A DNA stretch of 64,000 nt from contig CM038049.1 of assembly GCA_021397845.1 (NCBI GenBank), forward strand, positions 101,462,877 to 101,526,876, written 5' to 3'. Below the pieces are notes generated by a model. It was not told the origin of the DNA. It was given only the letters and a program-made list of their open reading frames with translations, and did not search any database. The position numbers and the translations under genes are program-made. Shown here piece after piece: positions 48,134 through 58,936 of the stretch (positions within the stretch are counted from its first letter, which is position 1; every line of letters begins with the position of its first letter). The stretch comes from Areca catechu. Taxonomy: Eukaryota; Streptophyta; Magnoliopsida; Arecales; Arecaceae.

Positions 48134-49035
48134 TGCTGTAAAGTCCCTTTTCCGACCGGACGGAGCTACTGGATCGCAGGTCCGCTCCCTGGTTCACCTG
48201 CAAAATAAATTCCTGACTAGAGTTGGTCCGGCGGGAGACACTCCGATGTCTAAGTCAGAGACGGGCTCCAACCATAGAATGGGAAAGATTCTGAGAAGGA
48301 TAGAGGAAAAGACTCTGAGAATTTCAGGACTATGTTGTGCCTTACCTGTAATGTCCCCTCTTACCAGTATTTATATTAATTTGTCTGGTCTGCGGTTCCG
48401 TTTTTCCTCCTGCGGTTATGATGGGGAGAGTTAATTTCTTCCCCGTTGTTCGCAATCGTGGACTGTTATTAAACGGTTCTGGCCAGGCCAGAGACGTTGC
48501 CTCTGGAGTTAATGATCACGTGGCATGGTCGTGCTTTGGAGATAGTTAGATAGTCGATGATAACCGTTATTTGCCACATTTGTGAGGATTTGAGACAGAT
48601 CGGACATCTGTCTTCAGGCTTCTTCTTTGAAAATATTCGTAGCTGAATTGGAGGGGCGTCTTCGTCGTTAGGCACCTTTGAGACAATACCTGTGACTGAT
48701 GTCGAAGATCACGTTTTCAGCACAGGTCGAAGACATAGCCGAAGACTATGTAGGTCGAAGACTATGTAGGTCGAAGACTATGTCTTCAACGTAGGCTGAA
48801 GACTACGTCTTCGGCTGGTAGTGAAGATCATGTCTTCGGTCTAGACTGAGAGCCCTGTCTTCAGCAAAGGCTGAAGGCTGACTCTTCAGCTGAAGTTGAG
48901 AGCTTCGACTTCGGCTTGTCCGTCAGCTGTTCGGCTTCTTCCGGGCACTTTGGTTTGAAGTATATGGTTTGGGAGAAACGTCTTTGGCCGGTCGAACCGG
49001 TGGCTAATCTGTGCTTGAACCGACATATCCCAACA
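48134..49035 (-). repeat. 3' LTR of gypsy D (902 bp)
   Basis: On the minus strand it starts TGTTGGGATATGTCGG directly after a purine tract and ends TTTACAGCA. The internal stretch catcggagtgtctcccgccgg, then ttttgcaggtg, parallels the R/U5 part of LTRs A and B. A minus-strand TATA-like region lies near 48370. A gtcgaagac/gtcttc palindrome cluster lies at 48690-48930. The left flank cttat (48129-48133) would be the target duplication. Confidence 0.7.
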
Positions 49036-49054
49036 GTTGCCTCCCCACTCTCAG
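49036..49054 (-). other. polypurine tract of gypsy D
   Basis: The minus strand reads gagagtggggaggcaac before the LTR start, nearly identical to the tract of gypsy A. Confidence 0.75.
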
Positions 49055-49644
49055 TTTTTGAAGCGACGATCTACCTCGAAGAGTAAGAGTATTACTGCGT
49101 TGTTATTTTCCCCTGGGGAATGGTGTGGCAGATGATTGCGAAATCTCTAATTGGACCGCCTGCCATAACTGCTACCTGATTCGAGAATCAAGTGATGGAC
49201 AGTGATCGCTCCCTGATTAGGGTGTGAAAAAGGAGCGGGCGGACCAGGGACTATCCTTCCTTTTTTTGTTGTGCGACGGTTCAGCTGATCTTTTCATTGG
49301 GATTTATGTAGAGGTTGTGGCCTCTTCCTATCCCTTGGAAAGGAAGCGTGTTCCATCTTAGCCGTGGATTGGTGTTGCGCGGATTATGGCCTTCGATCTA
49401 TTCCGCGTCAAATCAGTTTAGGGTTGATTGGGATTGCGCAGCCATCTCGAGCGTCCGTGGCGGATTTGAGGAGATGGTTCCCCTTATCTAGATGTTTCCC
49501 TGGAGTTTGCCTGTCCCTTTATGAGAAGGAGAAAAGGTCTGGCTGAGGAAGCTTTTTCATCCTTGCATACCTTCAACTTTGGCCCAACTTTCCCTGTTCT
49601 TGGCTATCGGTCCCTTCCGCAAGTAGAATCTTCCTTTTGTTTCT
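49055..49644. other. gypsy D, spacer between LTR and aORF
   Basis: No coding region is seen. It is the equivalent of 17171-17635 in gypsy A. A short plus frame (49364-49546) has no domain. Confidence 0.4.
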
Positions 49645-50073
49645 TTGTTCCATTTTCCTGTCATAGCTGAGACCGTAGGAAGTCAAGGAGAAAAGGCTGG
49701 GCCCTCTAGGATTGATGATGTGGTGAGTCCGGAGTTAGTTCCCAGCTCCGTCTCACCGAGAAAGATTGCCCACCTTCGGGAGCGTTATTATGTTCTCGAA
49801 GGATTTCCTCTAGTACTTCCCATATCTGAAGAGCGGGTGCATGAACCTCTCGTCGGGTGTCTTGCCATATACGAAGATCATTTAAAGGCTGGTCTTTGAT
49901 TTTCTCTGCATTCCTTCTTCGTCAAAGTTTTTTGCATGTACCAGATAGTGCCATGCAATTGACTCCGAACAGTATTCGAGAATATCTGCAGGTTCTTGGT
50001 CCGATGCCACATAGCCAATGTGATTCCCGGGATCAATTTATTCACCGCTCTTTTTGTTCTCAAGAGGGATTTC
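49645..50073 (+). pseudogene. antisense ORF of gypsy D, N-terminal fragment
   Basis: The plus strand is antisense to gypsy D. 49645-49899 encodes RKIAHLRERYYVLEGFPLVL and LAIYEDHLKAGL, the start of the PF04195-type domain. A stop follows at the point where relatives continue with FPLH, and the next codons (SLHSFFVKVF) still match in frame. It is cut at 50073 by the 3' LTR of copia-2. The remainder is not found in the window. Confidence 0.65.
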
Positions 50074-51656
50074 TGTTGCCCAGTAAGCAACCCAAGAGGG
50101 GGGGTGAACTGGGTCTCTAAAAAATATTTACTTGATACAATGCAATGCTATGCAATCCAATTCAACAATCAATTAAGGTACAAAGAAATTAAATGTAATG
50201 CTCTTAAATAAAAGTGCAGCGAAAATAAGAGCAATAAATGAAAAGCAAGTAGAGAGATCAATCACTACAAAGACTAAGAAATATAGTGGTTCGGTGCTTT
50301 CCAATGCACCTACATCCACTCCCCAAGATTTCCTTGGGAATTCACTATAATCACACCGATTATAATTGATTAGTTTTCCAGGCTCACTAATCAAAAGCCT
50401 AACTTGTTTTTACGAGGCCAACAAGTCAAAATCTCACTTGTTTTTACGGGCTAACCAAGAACCTAAATGGTTTTAAGGCTCACCACCAACCTCTCTTGGT
50501 TTTCCAGGCTAACCAAGAACCTAAATAGTTTTCTAAGGCTTACCAATAACCTCCCTCGATTTTATACTAGGCTAACCAAGAACCCTTACAATAAATAAAG
50601 TTTAAAAGTAGAGAAACAATATAAGCTTTCTAAACAAAAGCAGGTATCTCTTTAAAGCTCGATGTAGAGGTGCTTTGAACTTGTTGAAGCCTATTGAATT
50701 CTCAAGAATGGATGATCTTTAATACTCTTGAAGGCTCTTGAATGCTTGAAGGCTTGCTTTTGCTTGAGAGTGGTTGAATCTTTAATGAATAGGAGTTAAA
50801 GTTTTCTTTTCTTCTCACTTGAATGCTTCTATTTCATTCTCATCAATTCTCATGAATAGTTCCCCTTTTGATTTGATATGGAGCATATAAATACCTTTCC
50901 AAGGCCTCAAATCCGGTTTCTAGCCATTAGACTTGAAAATCTAGCCATTGGAGGGCAAAAGGGTCGAGTTCTGCGTTTGAAAAACTAGCCATTACTATTC
51001 CCATAACTCCATGTGTCGACACTTCAGGCTGTGAGTCGACACTTCAGGTCGACACTTGAACTTCTTGAGTCAACACCTAGTTCAAAAATCTTCAATCTGG
51101 TTCTCTGAAAATCTCAGATGTATCGACACTTCCTCAGGTAAGTCGACACTTTGAGTCGACACTTTGCTTCTATGTGTTGATACTTTTGCAATTCTTCATT
51201 TTCAACAAGTTCTTTGGCTTAAAAATCTCAAGCGATGAACTGATCCATGTGTCGACACTTTGAGTCGACACTTCAGGTCCATGTGTTGACACTTCAGTCG
51301 TGTCATCTGAAATATTCTTTGCATACCAGATTGAGTCGATACTTCACTTCCATGTGTCAATACTTGGTGTCATGTGTCGATACTTTAAGTCGACACCTCA
51401 CTTAGATCTTCACAGAAATTCTTAAACTTGTGCTGAACCAAATTTATGCTTCACTCAGATGTCCATCAAGCAAATTTTGACTTTCCAAGTCCTCTTTGAG
51501 TAGTTCTTTTCATGTAAATTTGCCTTCTTCAAATAAATAAACTTATACAAATTTGTGAGCACCTTTTTCTATAAAAACACACTTCAAGGAGATCATTAAT
51601 ACTCAACTTATACTTAACTATTTTTCTTATCATCAAAATCAATAACGGAGTCAACA
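50074..51656 (-). repeat. 3' LTR of copia-2 (1583 bp)
   Basis: In plus orientation it begins TGTTGCCCAG and ends cggagtcaaca. A purine tract follows on the right, so this is the 3' LTR of a minus-strand element. It carries gtgtcgacac and gagtcgacac words (51013 to about 51400). It is closest to the solo LTR at 31613-35268. The left flank atttc (50069-50073) is the presumed target duplication, and its partner is not in view. Confidence 0.85.
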
Positions 51657-51670
51657 ATCTTCCCCTTTTT
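51657..51670 (-). other. polypurine tract of copia-2
   Basis: The minus strand reads aaaaaggggaagat before TGTTGACT. Confidence 0.8.
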
Positions 51671-52430
51671 GATGATTACAAAATCCTTAAGTATAAATTA
51701 CATAAAAAGCTTTTAAAAGAATTCATCAAGGTGCATAGAACTAAATGCAACAGGTGTATCAAGGTAATTTTCAATATTGACAAGATGTATCAGAATAAGA
51801 GTGATATAATGATTTAGAATATCAGAGCAAATTATAATGATTGAGAGTATCAGAACTTTGGGATATATATGAAATATAAACACATGTAATGTGATACTCT
51901 ATAAGAAAATCCAGCAATAAGTAAAGCTCCCCCTGAATTGATGATCTTTAAAATAGTTTGTAAATAACTTTTGAAACACTTAAAGAGGGGTTTTAAGATG
52001 AAATTTACTTTAAAAAGAATTTTCAATGAAAACAAAGTATTGCTCCCCCTTTCCTAAGAAATTTGTAAACAATTTCAATTCAAGTTTTCAAAATAATTTT
52101 CAAATTTTGCAAATACTCTTATTTACCCCTTGCACATCACAAATATACTTTGCATTTATACTTTGATCTTATTACTCTCCCTTTTTGTTATCATTAAAAA
52201 GGTAGGAGGGCGATAGATTTAAGATACAGCATTGAAGTGCAATGTAAAATCTTCATTCATTCATAAAGACAATTCATAAAGACAATGAAATACCAAGGAA
52301 ATTTAAGTCATTCATTCATTTAAAGTTACAAACATGAAGTATAACATGATATTTCATTTCAAGTCAGAATTTGTACAACAAAACATACATAGATGCATAA
52401 AAGTAAACTATCTAAAAATACATAGATATC
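51671..52430. other. 3' untranslated region of copia-2
   Basis: AT-rich and non-coding, with repeated gtatcagaa-type words like the same region of copia-1. Tandem attcattcat and aaagacaattcat words lie near 52253-52285. Confidence 0.6.
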
Positions 52431-53121
52431 CTAATCCTCATCATCATCAGAAGATGATCCGATCTCAATCGGTCCTGTATTAATAAAAGATCGAGCTCGA
52501 GGCCACATCGATCTGAGATCTCAGAGTCGGATCCTGGTCGATCGTGGAGGGGTACGACGACCATGTCGAGCATACGTCCAACCTCTGGCTGGAGCAGTAG
52601 AGGTGGAAGCAATGTCATCCGTAGGAACGAAACTAATCGGTTCGACAGTCTCAGCGACTACCGAAAGTGGCGTACGATCAAAGGAAGGACCAGAGTCAAG
52701 ATACTGAAAGCCATGTGTATAAAAGCCAAGGTCTCAGATAAGTGAGGATGTGTGAATGGTAGGAGTATCAATAATGGGTGTGTCAAAAACAGGGGTATCA
52801 GTTGACGATACAATAGGTGTATCAAAGATAGATGTGTCAGCTGAGAATGAATGGGTAAGTCTGTAATCGGCGAATCAATGATAGGAGTGTCAATCATGGG
52901 TGTGTCGACAATGGGGGAATCAATAATAGGAGAATCAATAACTGGTGAAAGAATAGGAATAGGAATATGATCATCCGATCTAGAAGGAGAAGATAGGACT
53001 GGAGTCTGGGTAGGTGAACTAGAAGGGTCATGAGTAGGACTCCTAGGCAAGTCTGCCATCACCTCCGCCACTGGCTCTATAGTCAGATCTGGAAAGTTGA
53101 ATCTGATGTAGCAAAAGCGTT
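52431..53121 (-). pseudogene. post-pol ORF of copia-2, C-terminal part
   Basis: The minus strand ends GSSSDDDED at a TAG (complement 52431-52433), paralleling copia-1. Upstream, 53120-52860 encodes a Pro/Ser/Asp stretch with repeated IIDSPI/VIDTP pentapeptides. Frame changes separate the two. The N-terminal part was displaced by the insertion of gypsy B, so the longer minus frame reaching 53455 is a chimera with LTR B sequence and not a real protein. Confidence 0.55.
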
Positions 53122-54218
53122 GATGTGGGACACCCATCGGATATCGTGTCCACATATGCTGCCACGGTGGATGCTCCCTCCCGAGCTCCCTTGCCGAGCT
53201 AGGCTCCCTTAGAATGCTAGATCTGCCCGCCAAGGTTGAGCACCGTCCTCCACCATGTGGAGCCCCTTCGAGGTCGGGCCCTTCCATTTTGGGTCGCGCG
53301 TCGCCCTCCTTCGCCAGGCCGGGCCCTCGAGGTCGAGCCCCACAGTTCGGAGTTGAGCTCGGCCCTCCTCCGTCCTGTGGGGTCACTTCAAGGTCAGGCC
53401 CAGTGGAGCTCAGCCTTGCTCTCCAACTCGGCCACCACTTCGGCCAGGGCGCCAATCACCTGGGGAATGGCGCCTTCCCTTTCAAGACGTCAGCAAGCCT
53501 CCCGAGAGCCACGAAGCAATGCCCATCATGCCATAATAACTGCTCGCTACTGCCACTTATGCCAGAAGGGAAGGGAGAGAAGTCCCCGAACCGGGATGCC
53601 ATGCCGCCCGTACTATCGAAAAGGGAGGCCGGTCGAAGGGCAAGAATCCCGGGGGAGGCACCCCCTGATCGAGGCCCTGCAAGGTATGGTGCAGCTAGAG
53701 AGAATGTCAGAACGCATAGAAGCTTCCCCTACCGTATGTCAGGAGACACATCCCATTTACGGCACGGACATCACCGCACGAATGATCGCCTTAACTACAA
53801 AGAACGATCGATGCCCCCGAAGGGGACGTAACATGAAAAATTAACACAACACCGGTGTGAGCTCAACCGGAGGGGCGAGACACCACCACCATCGAAAGAG
53901 AGGAAAAACGATAGGCAAAGGGGAGGTGGTTAAGCAAAGAATCCCTCTAGCTCCACCGTCATCCGCCTGTTGACTCACCTTCACCTCACTCTCACATCAT
54001 TCACTCCTCCTCGAGCGGAGTCCATCAACAGAGGCTCAACCAGGAGGATCTGTTCCCCTGGATCGTCGCTGACTTGACCATCGGAGTGCCCCCACTGGAA
54101 TCTCCGGCCCGGGCCTCTAAAGTTCCTTTCCTTGCAGGTGCCGAGGACCTCCAGGAAGACCCGGCTGGCAGTCCGATGCCACTGATAGCTATGGGCCATG
54201 GTGATCTTGGCGGCAACA
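53122..54218 (+). repeat. 5' LTR of gypsy B
   Basis: The right edge, ggcggcaaca, is firm because a primer site follows. The left edge TGATGTGGGACACC is placed by resemblance to LTR A (TGATATGGCAAGACC) and is uncertain. The frames of about 200 codons at 53214-53844 overlap each other and lie inside the LTR, so they are not called. Compared with LTR A it lacks the 56-bp array. Confidence 0.65.
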
Positions 54219-54220
54219 GA

Positions 54221-54240
54221 TTGGCGCACCAAGTAGGGGG
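54221..54240 (+). other. primer binding site of gypsy B
   Basis: ttggcgcaccaagtaggggg lies two bases after the LTR. It has the TGGCGCC-like form common in Tat-type elements. Confidence 0.65.
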
Positions 54241-54264
54241 ATCGAAAGGCTAACTGTCGGAAGG

Positions 54265-55779
54265 ATGGTGACGATGAGGGCGAGAGACGCCTCTACCAGT
54301 CGTGCGGGAGACTCCCCCTCCCAGGGAAATCCCCATAACCCAGAGGCGGGTCCACCCACTCCCGTTCAACCACCTCCACCAGAGTCTCAGCTGGCTACAC
54401 TCACCCAGCAGGTGCAGATCCTTGCTTCAGCGGTGCGCCAGCTCCAGCATTATCACCAGTCCTTGGCAACTCACCAGCAGTCGAAAACCCCGTGGCTCAC
54501 GCCACGGCTCCCTGCGATAGCCTGCATTCCTTCCATGGGAGGCCTTTGCAGCCGCGGGCCATCACTGATTACCGGGGTAGCCATCAAACCCCGGCAAAAA
54601 GACAGCGAGTCAGGACTGCCAACGGGGAGAGCCGCTCACCGAACCTTGAATGGGGAGCACCCAGACCCCGCCAAGGCAGGAAGAGTAAGACTCCCCACCA
54701 CGAGAGCCATGCCCCCATGTCACCTTCTCCGTCTCCATCGGTGGAGGGGTCTACTGATGATGCCGCCAGGCGCAGGGTGGAGAAGTGCCTGGAGGAGCAT
54801 GACCACAAGTTGGCGGAGTTATCTCATCGGTTTTCCAACCTACCAGGCTTCGCTAGTGAGCCAACGGGCTACGATGCCCGCCCTCCATTCTCCCAAGAGA
54901 TCCAGAGGGAGCCGATCCAGTTATCGATTCCGCATGCCACAAGTGGATCCTTATGACGGGACCACCGATCCCCTGGACCACCTGGAAAGCTATCGGGCCC
55001 TCATGAGGGTCCAGGGGGCCACTAACGTGCTCCTTTGCATCACCTAACCTGCTACTCTCCGAAAGGTGACCCGAGTATGGTTCACCCGCCTGGAACCAGA
55101 AAGTGTCAATTCCTTTGCCCAGTTGGGGCAGAAGTTCGTGGCCCATTTCGAAGCTTACCGGAAGATGCCACGCGAGGTGGACAGCCTCTTCTCCATCAGG
55201 CAGCAAGACCATGAGCCACTGAGAGACTACGTGGCCTGTTTTAATGCTGCCACATTGGAGATCTACAATCTTGAAGGGCCGGTTACCATGCTGGCCCTGA
55301 AGCGAGGGCTTAAGACTTTTTGCCTGACCTATTTGCTTGACAAGAAGCCCCGGAAGACCTACTTCGAGCTCCTTCTCCTGGCCCAGAAGTACATCCACGC
55401 TGAGAAGGCGGATCATAGTAGGTGGGAGATCGACGGAAGGCCGCTGAAGAAGCCAACCACCGTCGAAGCATCCGAAGCACGGAAGCCGGGATCATCTGCT
55501 CTGAACCTCCAGCAAGAACCGCGGCTGAGAGGCGTTCCCATTCCTGAAGAGAGTTACACCCCTCTTCTCACCCCGAGGATAAAAATCCTCATCAAGATTG
55601 AGGGCAAGAAATATCTGAGGCGCCCGCCTCCAATGAAGCCGTCCTCTGGCCGGGACAGGATGAAGTACTGCCACTTCCACCGAGACCACGATCATGACAC
55701 CGAGAAATGCCGCAACCTCAAGTGGGAAATCGAAGAGCTCATTAAGAGGGGCTACCTCAGAAAGTTTATGAAGGGCTAA
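54265..55779 (+). pseudogene. gypsy B gag
   Basis: The start ATG is at 54265. The frame is open to about 54490, continues in the third frame (54492 to about 54930), returns to the first (to 55047), meets a TAA, then runs 55066-55779 without stops. Recognisable blocks are PYDGTTDPLDHLESYRALM, then VWFTRLEPESVNSFAQL, then KKPRKTYFELLLLAQKYI. The C-terminal knuckle is YCHFHRDHDHDTEKC with LKWEIEELIKRGYL after it, the Tat-type CHxxH/C form. Two frame changes and one stop make it inactive. Gag would form the particle. Confidence 0.85.
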
Positions 55780-55853
55780 CCTCAAGCAAAACCCCAAGCG
55801 CTCGTTGCTCTCCCACCAGTTCCAGCGGTCGATAACTGCCCTACAAGAAGCCG

Positions 55854-56687
55854 ATGGAGATGATATGCTGGGGAGCCGAGCGCACATCCAAGAGGGTCCG
55901 GGGGGTATGGCACTCTGAAAATGCACTCCCCTTTATGAGGGAAGGGGTAGATAAGGGAAAACCTGTAAGTAATGATGCCATGGTCATTGAGATGACGATC
56001 GTGAAGTATCATGTAAAGCGCATCATGGTTGATACTGGAAGCTCAACAGATGTAATTTTCTATGATGCCTTCTCCAGGATAAACCTTTCTTCCACCCAAC
56101 TCAAACCCGTGCACACACCCCTCGTTGGGTTCACGGATGATTCTATAAGGGTAGAAGGGGAGATTACTCTCCTGGTCACTGCCAGGATCCCACCTCGGCA
56201 GAGCACAGTTATGATGACTTTCACGATTGTCAGGCTTCCTTCAGCCTACAACATGATCCTGGGCCGACCCGAACTCAATACGCTCGACGTCGTCATCTCC
56301 ACCAAGAGGCTGCTTGTACATTTCCCGACCCCTTACGGCATCAGGGAGATGAGGGGGGCACCCCAGCCAGTGCAACATTGCTTCCAAACCCTCCCCGGGG
56401 CCGATACCCCCATGGTCGGCCACGGAGCGGACGATCTCAATCAAAGGGTGCAAGACCCCAAGGGAGGCCCAGTGGAATGCCTATTGTCTTACCCGCTCAG
56501 AGCCGACCACACGAGAACGGTGCAGATCGGAGCCCAGTTGCCCGACGAGGTGAGGGCCCACCTGCGGGAGTTCCTGCGAACGAACGCAGATGTGTTTGCC
56601 TGGACGGCGACGGACATGTCGGGTATCCCATCCGACATCATCACTCACAAGCTAAGTATCGATCCGAGGTATAAGTTGGTCCGGTAG
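55854..56687 (+). pseudogene. gypsy B protease and N-terminal pol
   Basis: An open frame of 277 codons carries the aspartic protease block IMVDTGSSTDVIFYDAF, then YNMILGRPELNTLDVVIS. Near its end DMSGIPSDIITHKLSID leads into RT. A TAG follows at about 56685. Stops and a frame change separate it from RT at about 56840. The protease would mature gag-pol. Confidence 0.85.
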
Positions 56688-57454
56688 AAAAGGAGGAGCT
56701 TCACCCTGGAGCGGCAGGCAACCATCAACGAGGAGTAGGCAAGCTCCTTGCCACTGGTTTCATTCGGGAAGTGCAGTATTCGAGCTGGCTGGCGAATGTG
56801 GTGATGGTGAAGAAGAGCAATGGTAAATGAAGGATCTGTGTGGACTACACCGACCTCAACAGGGCATGCCCGAAGGATAGCTTCTCCCTGCCAAAGATCG
56901 ATCAACTGGTAGACACCACCTCGGGGCACCGCCTGCTGTCATTCATGGATGCATTCTCCGGGTACAACCAGATACGGATGCACCCGGAGGATGAGGAACA
57001 TACTGCCTTCATTACCGACCAAGGGACCTACTGCTACAAAATGATGCCCTTCGGACTGAAGAATGCTGGGGCCATGTACCAGCATCTAGTCAATAGGGTC
57101 TTCCGAGACTAGATCGACCGGAACATGCAGGTTTATGTTGATGACAAGCTCATCATGAGCAAGCTAAACTCGGACCACGTCGACGACCTCACCGAAGCCT
57201 TCCACAATCTCCGTGAACACCGGATAAAACTGAACCCGGCGAAGTGCGCCTTCGGGGTCGCGGCGGGGAAATTTCTTGTCTTCATGGTCACTCAAAGGGG
57301 GATCGAAGCCAATACGGAGAAGGTCCGGGCGATCATCGACATGGAGCACCCCATGTCCAAGAAGCAAGTCCAGCACCTAACGGGGCGGATCGCAGCCCTA
57401 AGCTTGTTCATCTCGAGGTCGGCTGATCGTTGTCTCCCCTTCTTCAAAGCATAG
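56688..57454 (+). pseudogene. gypsy B reverse transcriptase
   Basis: After a stop-rich stretch (56688-56839), the frame 56840-57112 gives DYTDLNRACPKDSFSLPKID, FMDAFSGYNQIRMHPEDEEH and MPFGLKNAGAMYQ. A TAG at 57110-57112 interrupts it, then the same frame resumes with the catalytic YVDDKLIMSK and LTGRIAALSLFISRSADR. The catalytic box is intact, in contrast to copia-1. It would copy RNA into DNA, but the stops prevent expression. Confidence 0.9.
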
Positions 57455-57775
57455 CACAAGCTGCACGACTTCGCTTGGACGAAAGAATGCAGGACAGCCT
57501 TTGAGGAACTGAAGGAGTTCTTAGCCTCTCCCCGCTGCTATCCAGACCACAAGAGGGGGAGGAGCAGCTGCTTTACTTGGCGGTCACACCCGGAGCCATC
57601 AGCTCGGTTCTCATCCATATAGACGAGGACGGGTCCCAAAAGTCGGTGTATTATACCAGCAAAATCCTTCACAATGCAGAGATCAGGTATACTCGCTCCG
57701 AGAAACTCATTTTTGCACTAATAATGTTCTCATGGAAGGCCAGCTCTACCACTGATCTCACTCCTACCCGCTCTT
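57455..57775 (+). pseudogene. gypsy B RNase H, truncated by internal deletion
   Basis: DFAWTKECRTAFEELKEFL begins the domain. After a frame change, 57577 onward reads AVTPGAISSVLIHIDEDG and RYTRSEKLIFALIM. The sequence then jumps within a few codons (about 57728-57775) to LYHRSH and PLLKCLRPTEA, which in relatives lies several hundred codons later, just before the integrase finger. The rest of RNase H, and the second archaeal-type RNase H usual for the Tat lineage, are missing. Confidence 0.75.
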
Positions 57776-58864
57776 GAAATGCCTCAGGCCTACGGAGGCA
57801 GCCTTTATGCTCCAAAAAATTCATGAAGGCCTCTGTGGGAACCATGTAGGGGCGAGAACACTGGCTTATAAAGCTCTCCACCAGGGGTATTTCTGGGAGA
57901 CCATGAGGGAGGACGCCGCCGACCTCGTCAAGAAGTGCGACAAGTGACAGCACCACTCCAACGTCTAACATTAGCCAGCGGCGCCGATCTCCCAGCTTTC
58001 CTTCCCTTGGCCCTTCGCCTAGTGGGGAATGGACATCCTAGGGCCATTCCCCCCGGTGCCTGGACAACGAAGGTTCCTGCTAGTGGCGATCGACTACTTT
58101 ACCAAGTGGGTCGAAGTAGAGCTACTAGCTAGGATTACCGAAGCCAATGCCCGCCAGTTCTTTTAAAAGTCGATTATCTGCCATTTCGGACTACCCCACT
58201 GCATCATCACTGACAATGGGTGACAATTTGACAGTTGGGAGTTCGAAGAGTTTTATGCCGAGCACGGCATCCAACACTGCTTCACCTCGGTAGCCCATCC
58301 ACAAAGAAACAGGGAGACCGAGGTGACAAACCGGACGATCCTCCAAGGACTCCAGACCCGGCTGGATCAAGCCAAGGGCAGATGGGCGGAGGAGCTCCCG
58401 ACGTCCTATGGGCTTACCACACAATGCCCAGAATGGCGACCGGAGAGATGTCCTTCAATCTCGTCTTCAGCACCGGGGCAGTCATCCCAGTTGAGCTCGG
58501 CATACCTATGCTATGGGTGCAACAGTACGATAAGGCAAGTAATTCAGCGCACCTTTTGCTCAACCTGGACCTCCTTGAAGAGACAAGGGACAAAGCACGG
58601 CTTTGAATGGTAGCCTACTGGCAACGGGTGGCCCAGTACTACAATGCACGTGTAAAGCCGAAGGTCTTCAGACCTGGTGACTTAGTGCTACGTCGAGCTG
58701 AAGCATCCCAACCTTGGGAGTGTGGCAAAATCTTCCCAAACTGGGAAGGCCCCTACAAAGTGGCCGAGGCGCTCTCACACGGGGCCTATTACCTTGAGGA
58801 TCTTAACGGCGCCAAGTTCCCGTGAACGTGGAATGCCAGCAACTTGAGAAAATACTATCAATAA
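57776..58864 (+). pseudogene. gypsy B integrase
   Basis: The zinc-finger region (IHEGLCGNHVGARTLAYKAL, then VKKCDK) loses its last Cys to a TGA. The DDE core is recognisable: MDILGPFPPVPG, FLLVAIDYFTKWVEVE, TDNG and ETEVTNRTILQGL, with further stops. A C-terminal GPY-type block follows (DLVLRRAEA, then NWEGPYKVAEAL, then TWNASNLRKYY), ending at a TAA, 58862-58864. Several stops and shifts are present. It would insert the cDNA. Confidence 0.85.
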
Positions 58865-58936
58865 TGTAAGATTCTCTTCCAATAATGATAGAAGTTTTCT
58901 TTTGCATGAGTGGCTATTTGCTTTGTAGGGAAACCC

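Noticed and set aside
52658..53455. A 265-codon minus-strand frame
   Set aside because: It joins the post-pol ORF of copia-2 to the LTR of gypsy B across an insertion point, so it is a chance chimera. Only the part left of about 53121 is retained.
53214..53844. Two overlapping plus-strand frames of about 200 codons
   Set aside because: They lie inside the 5' LTR of gypsy B, overlap each other in different frames, are Pro/Arg/Ser-rich and match no domain.
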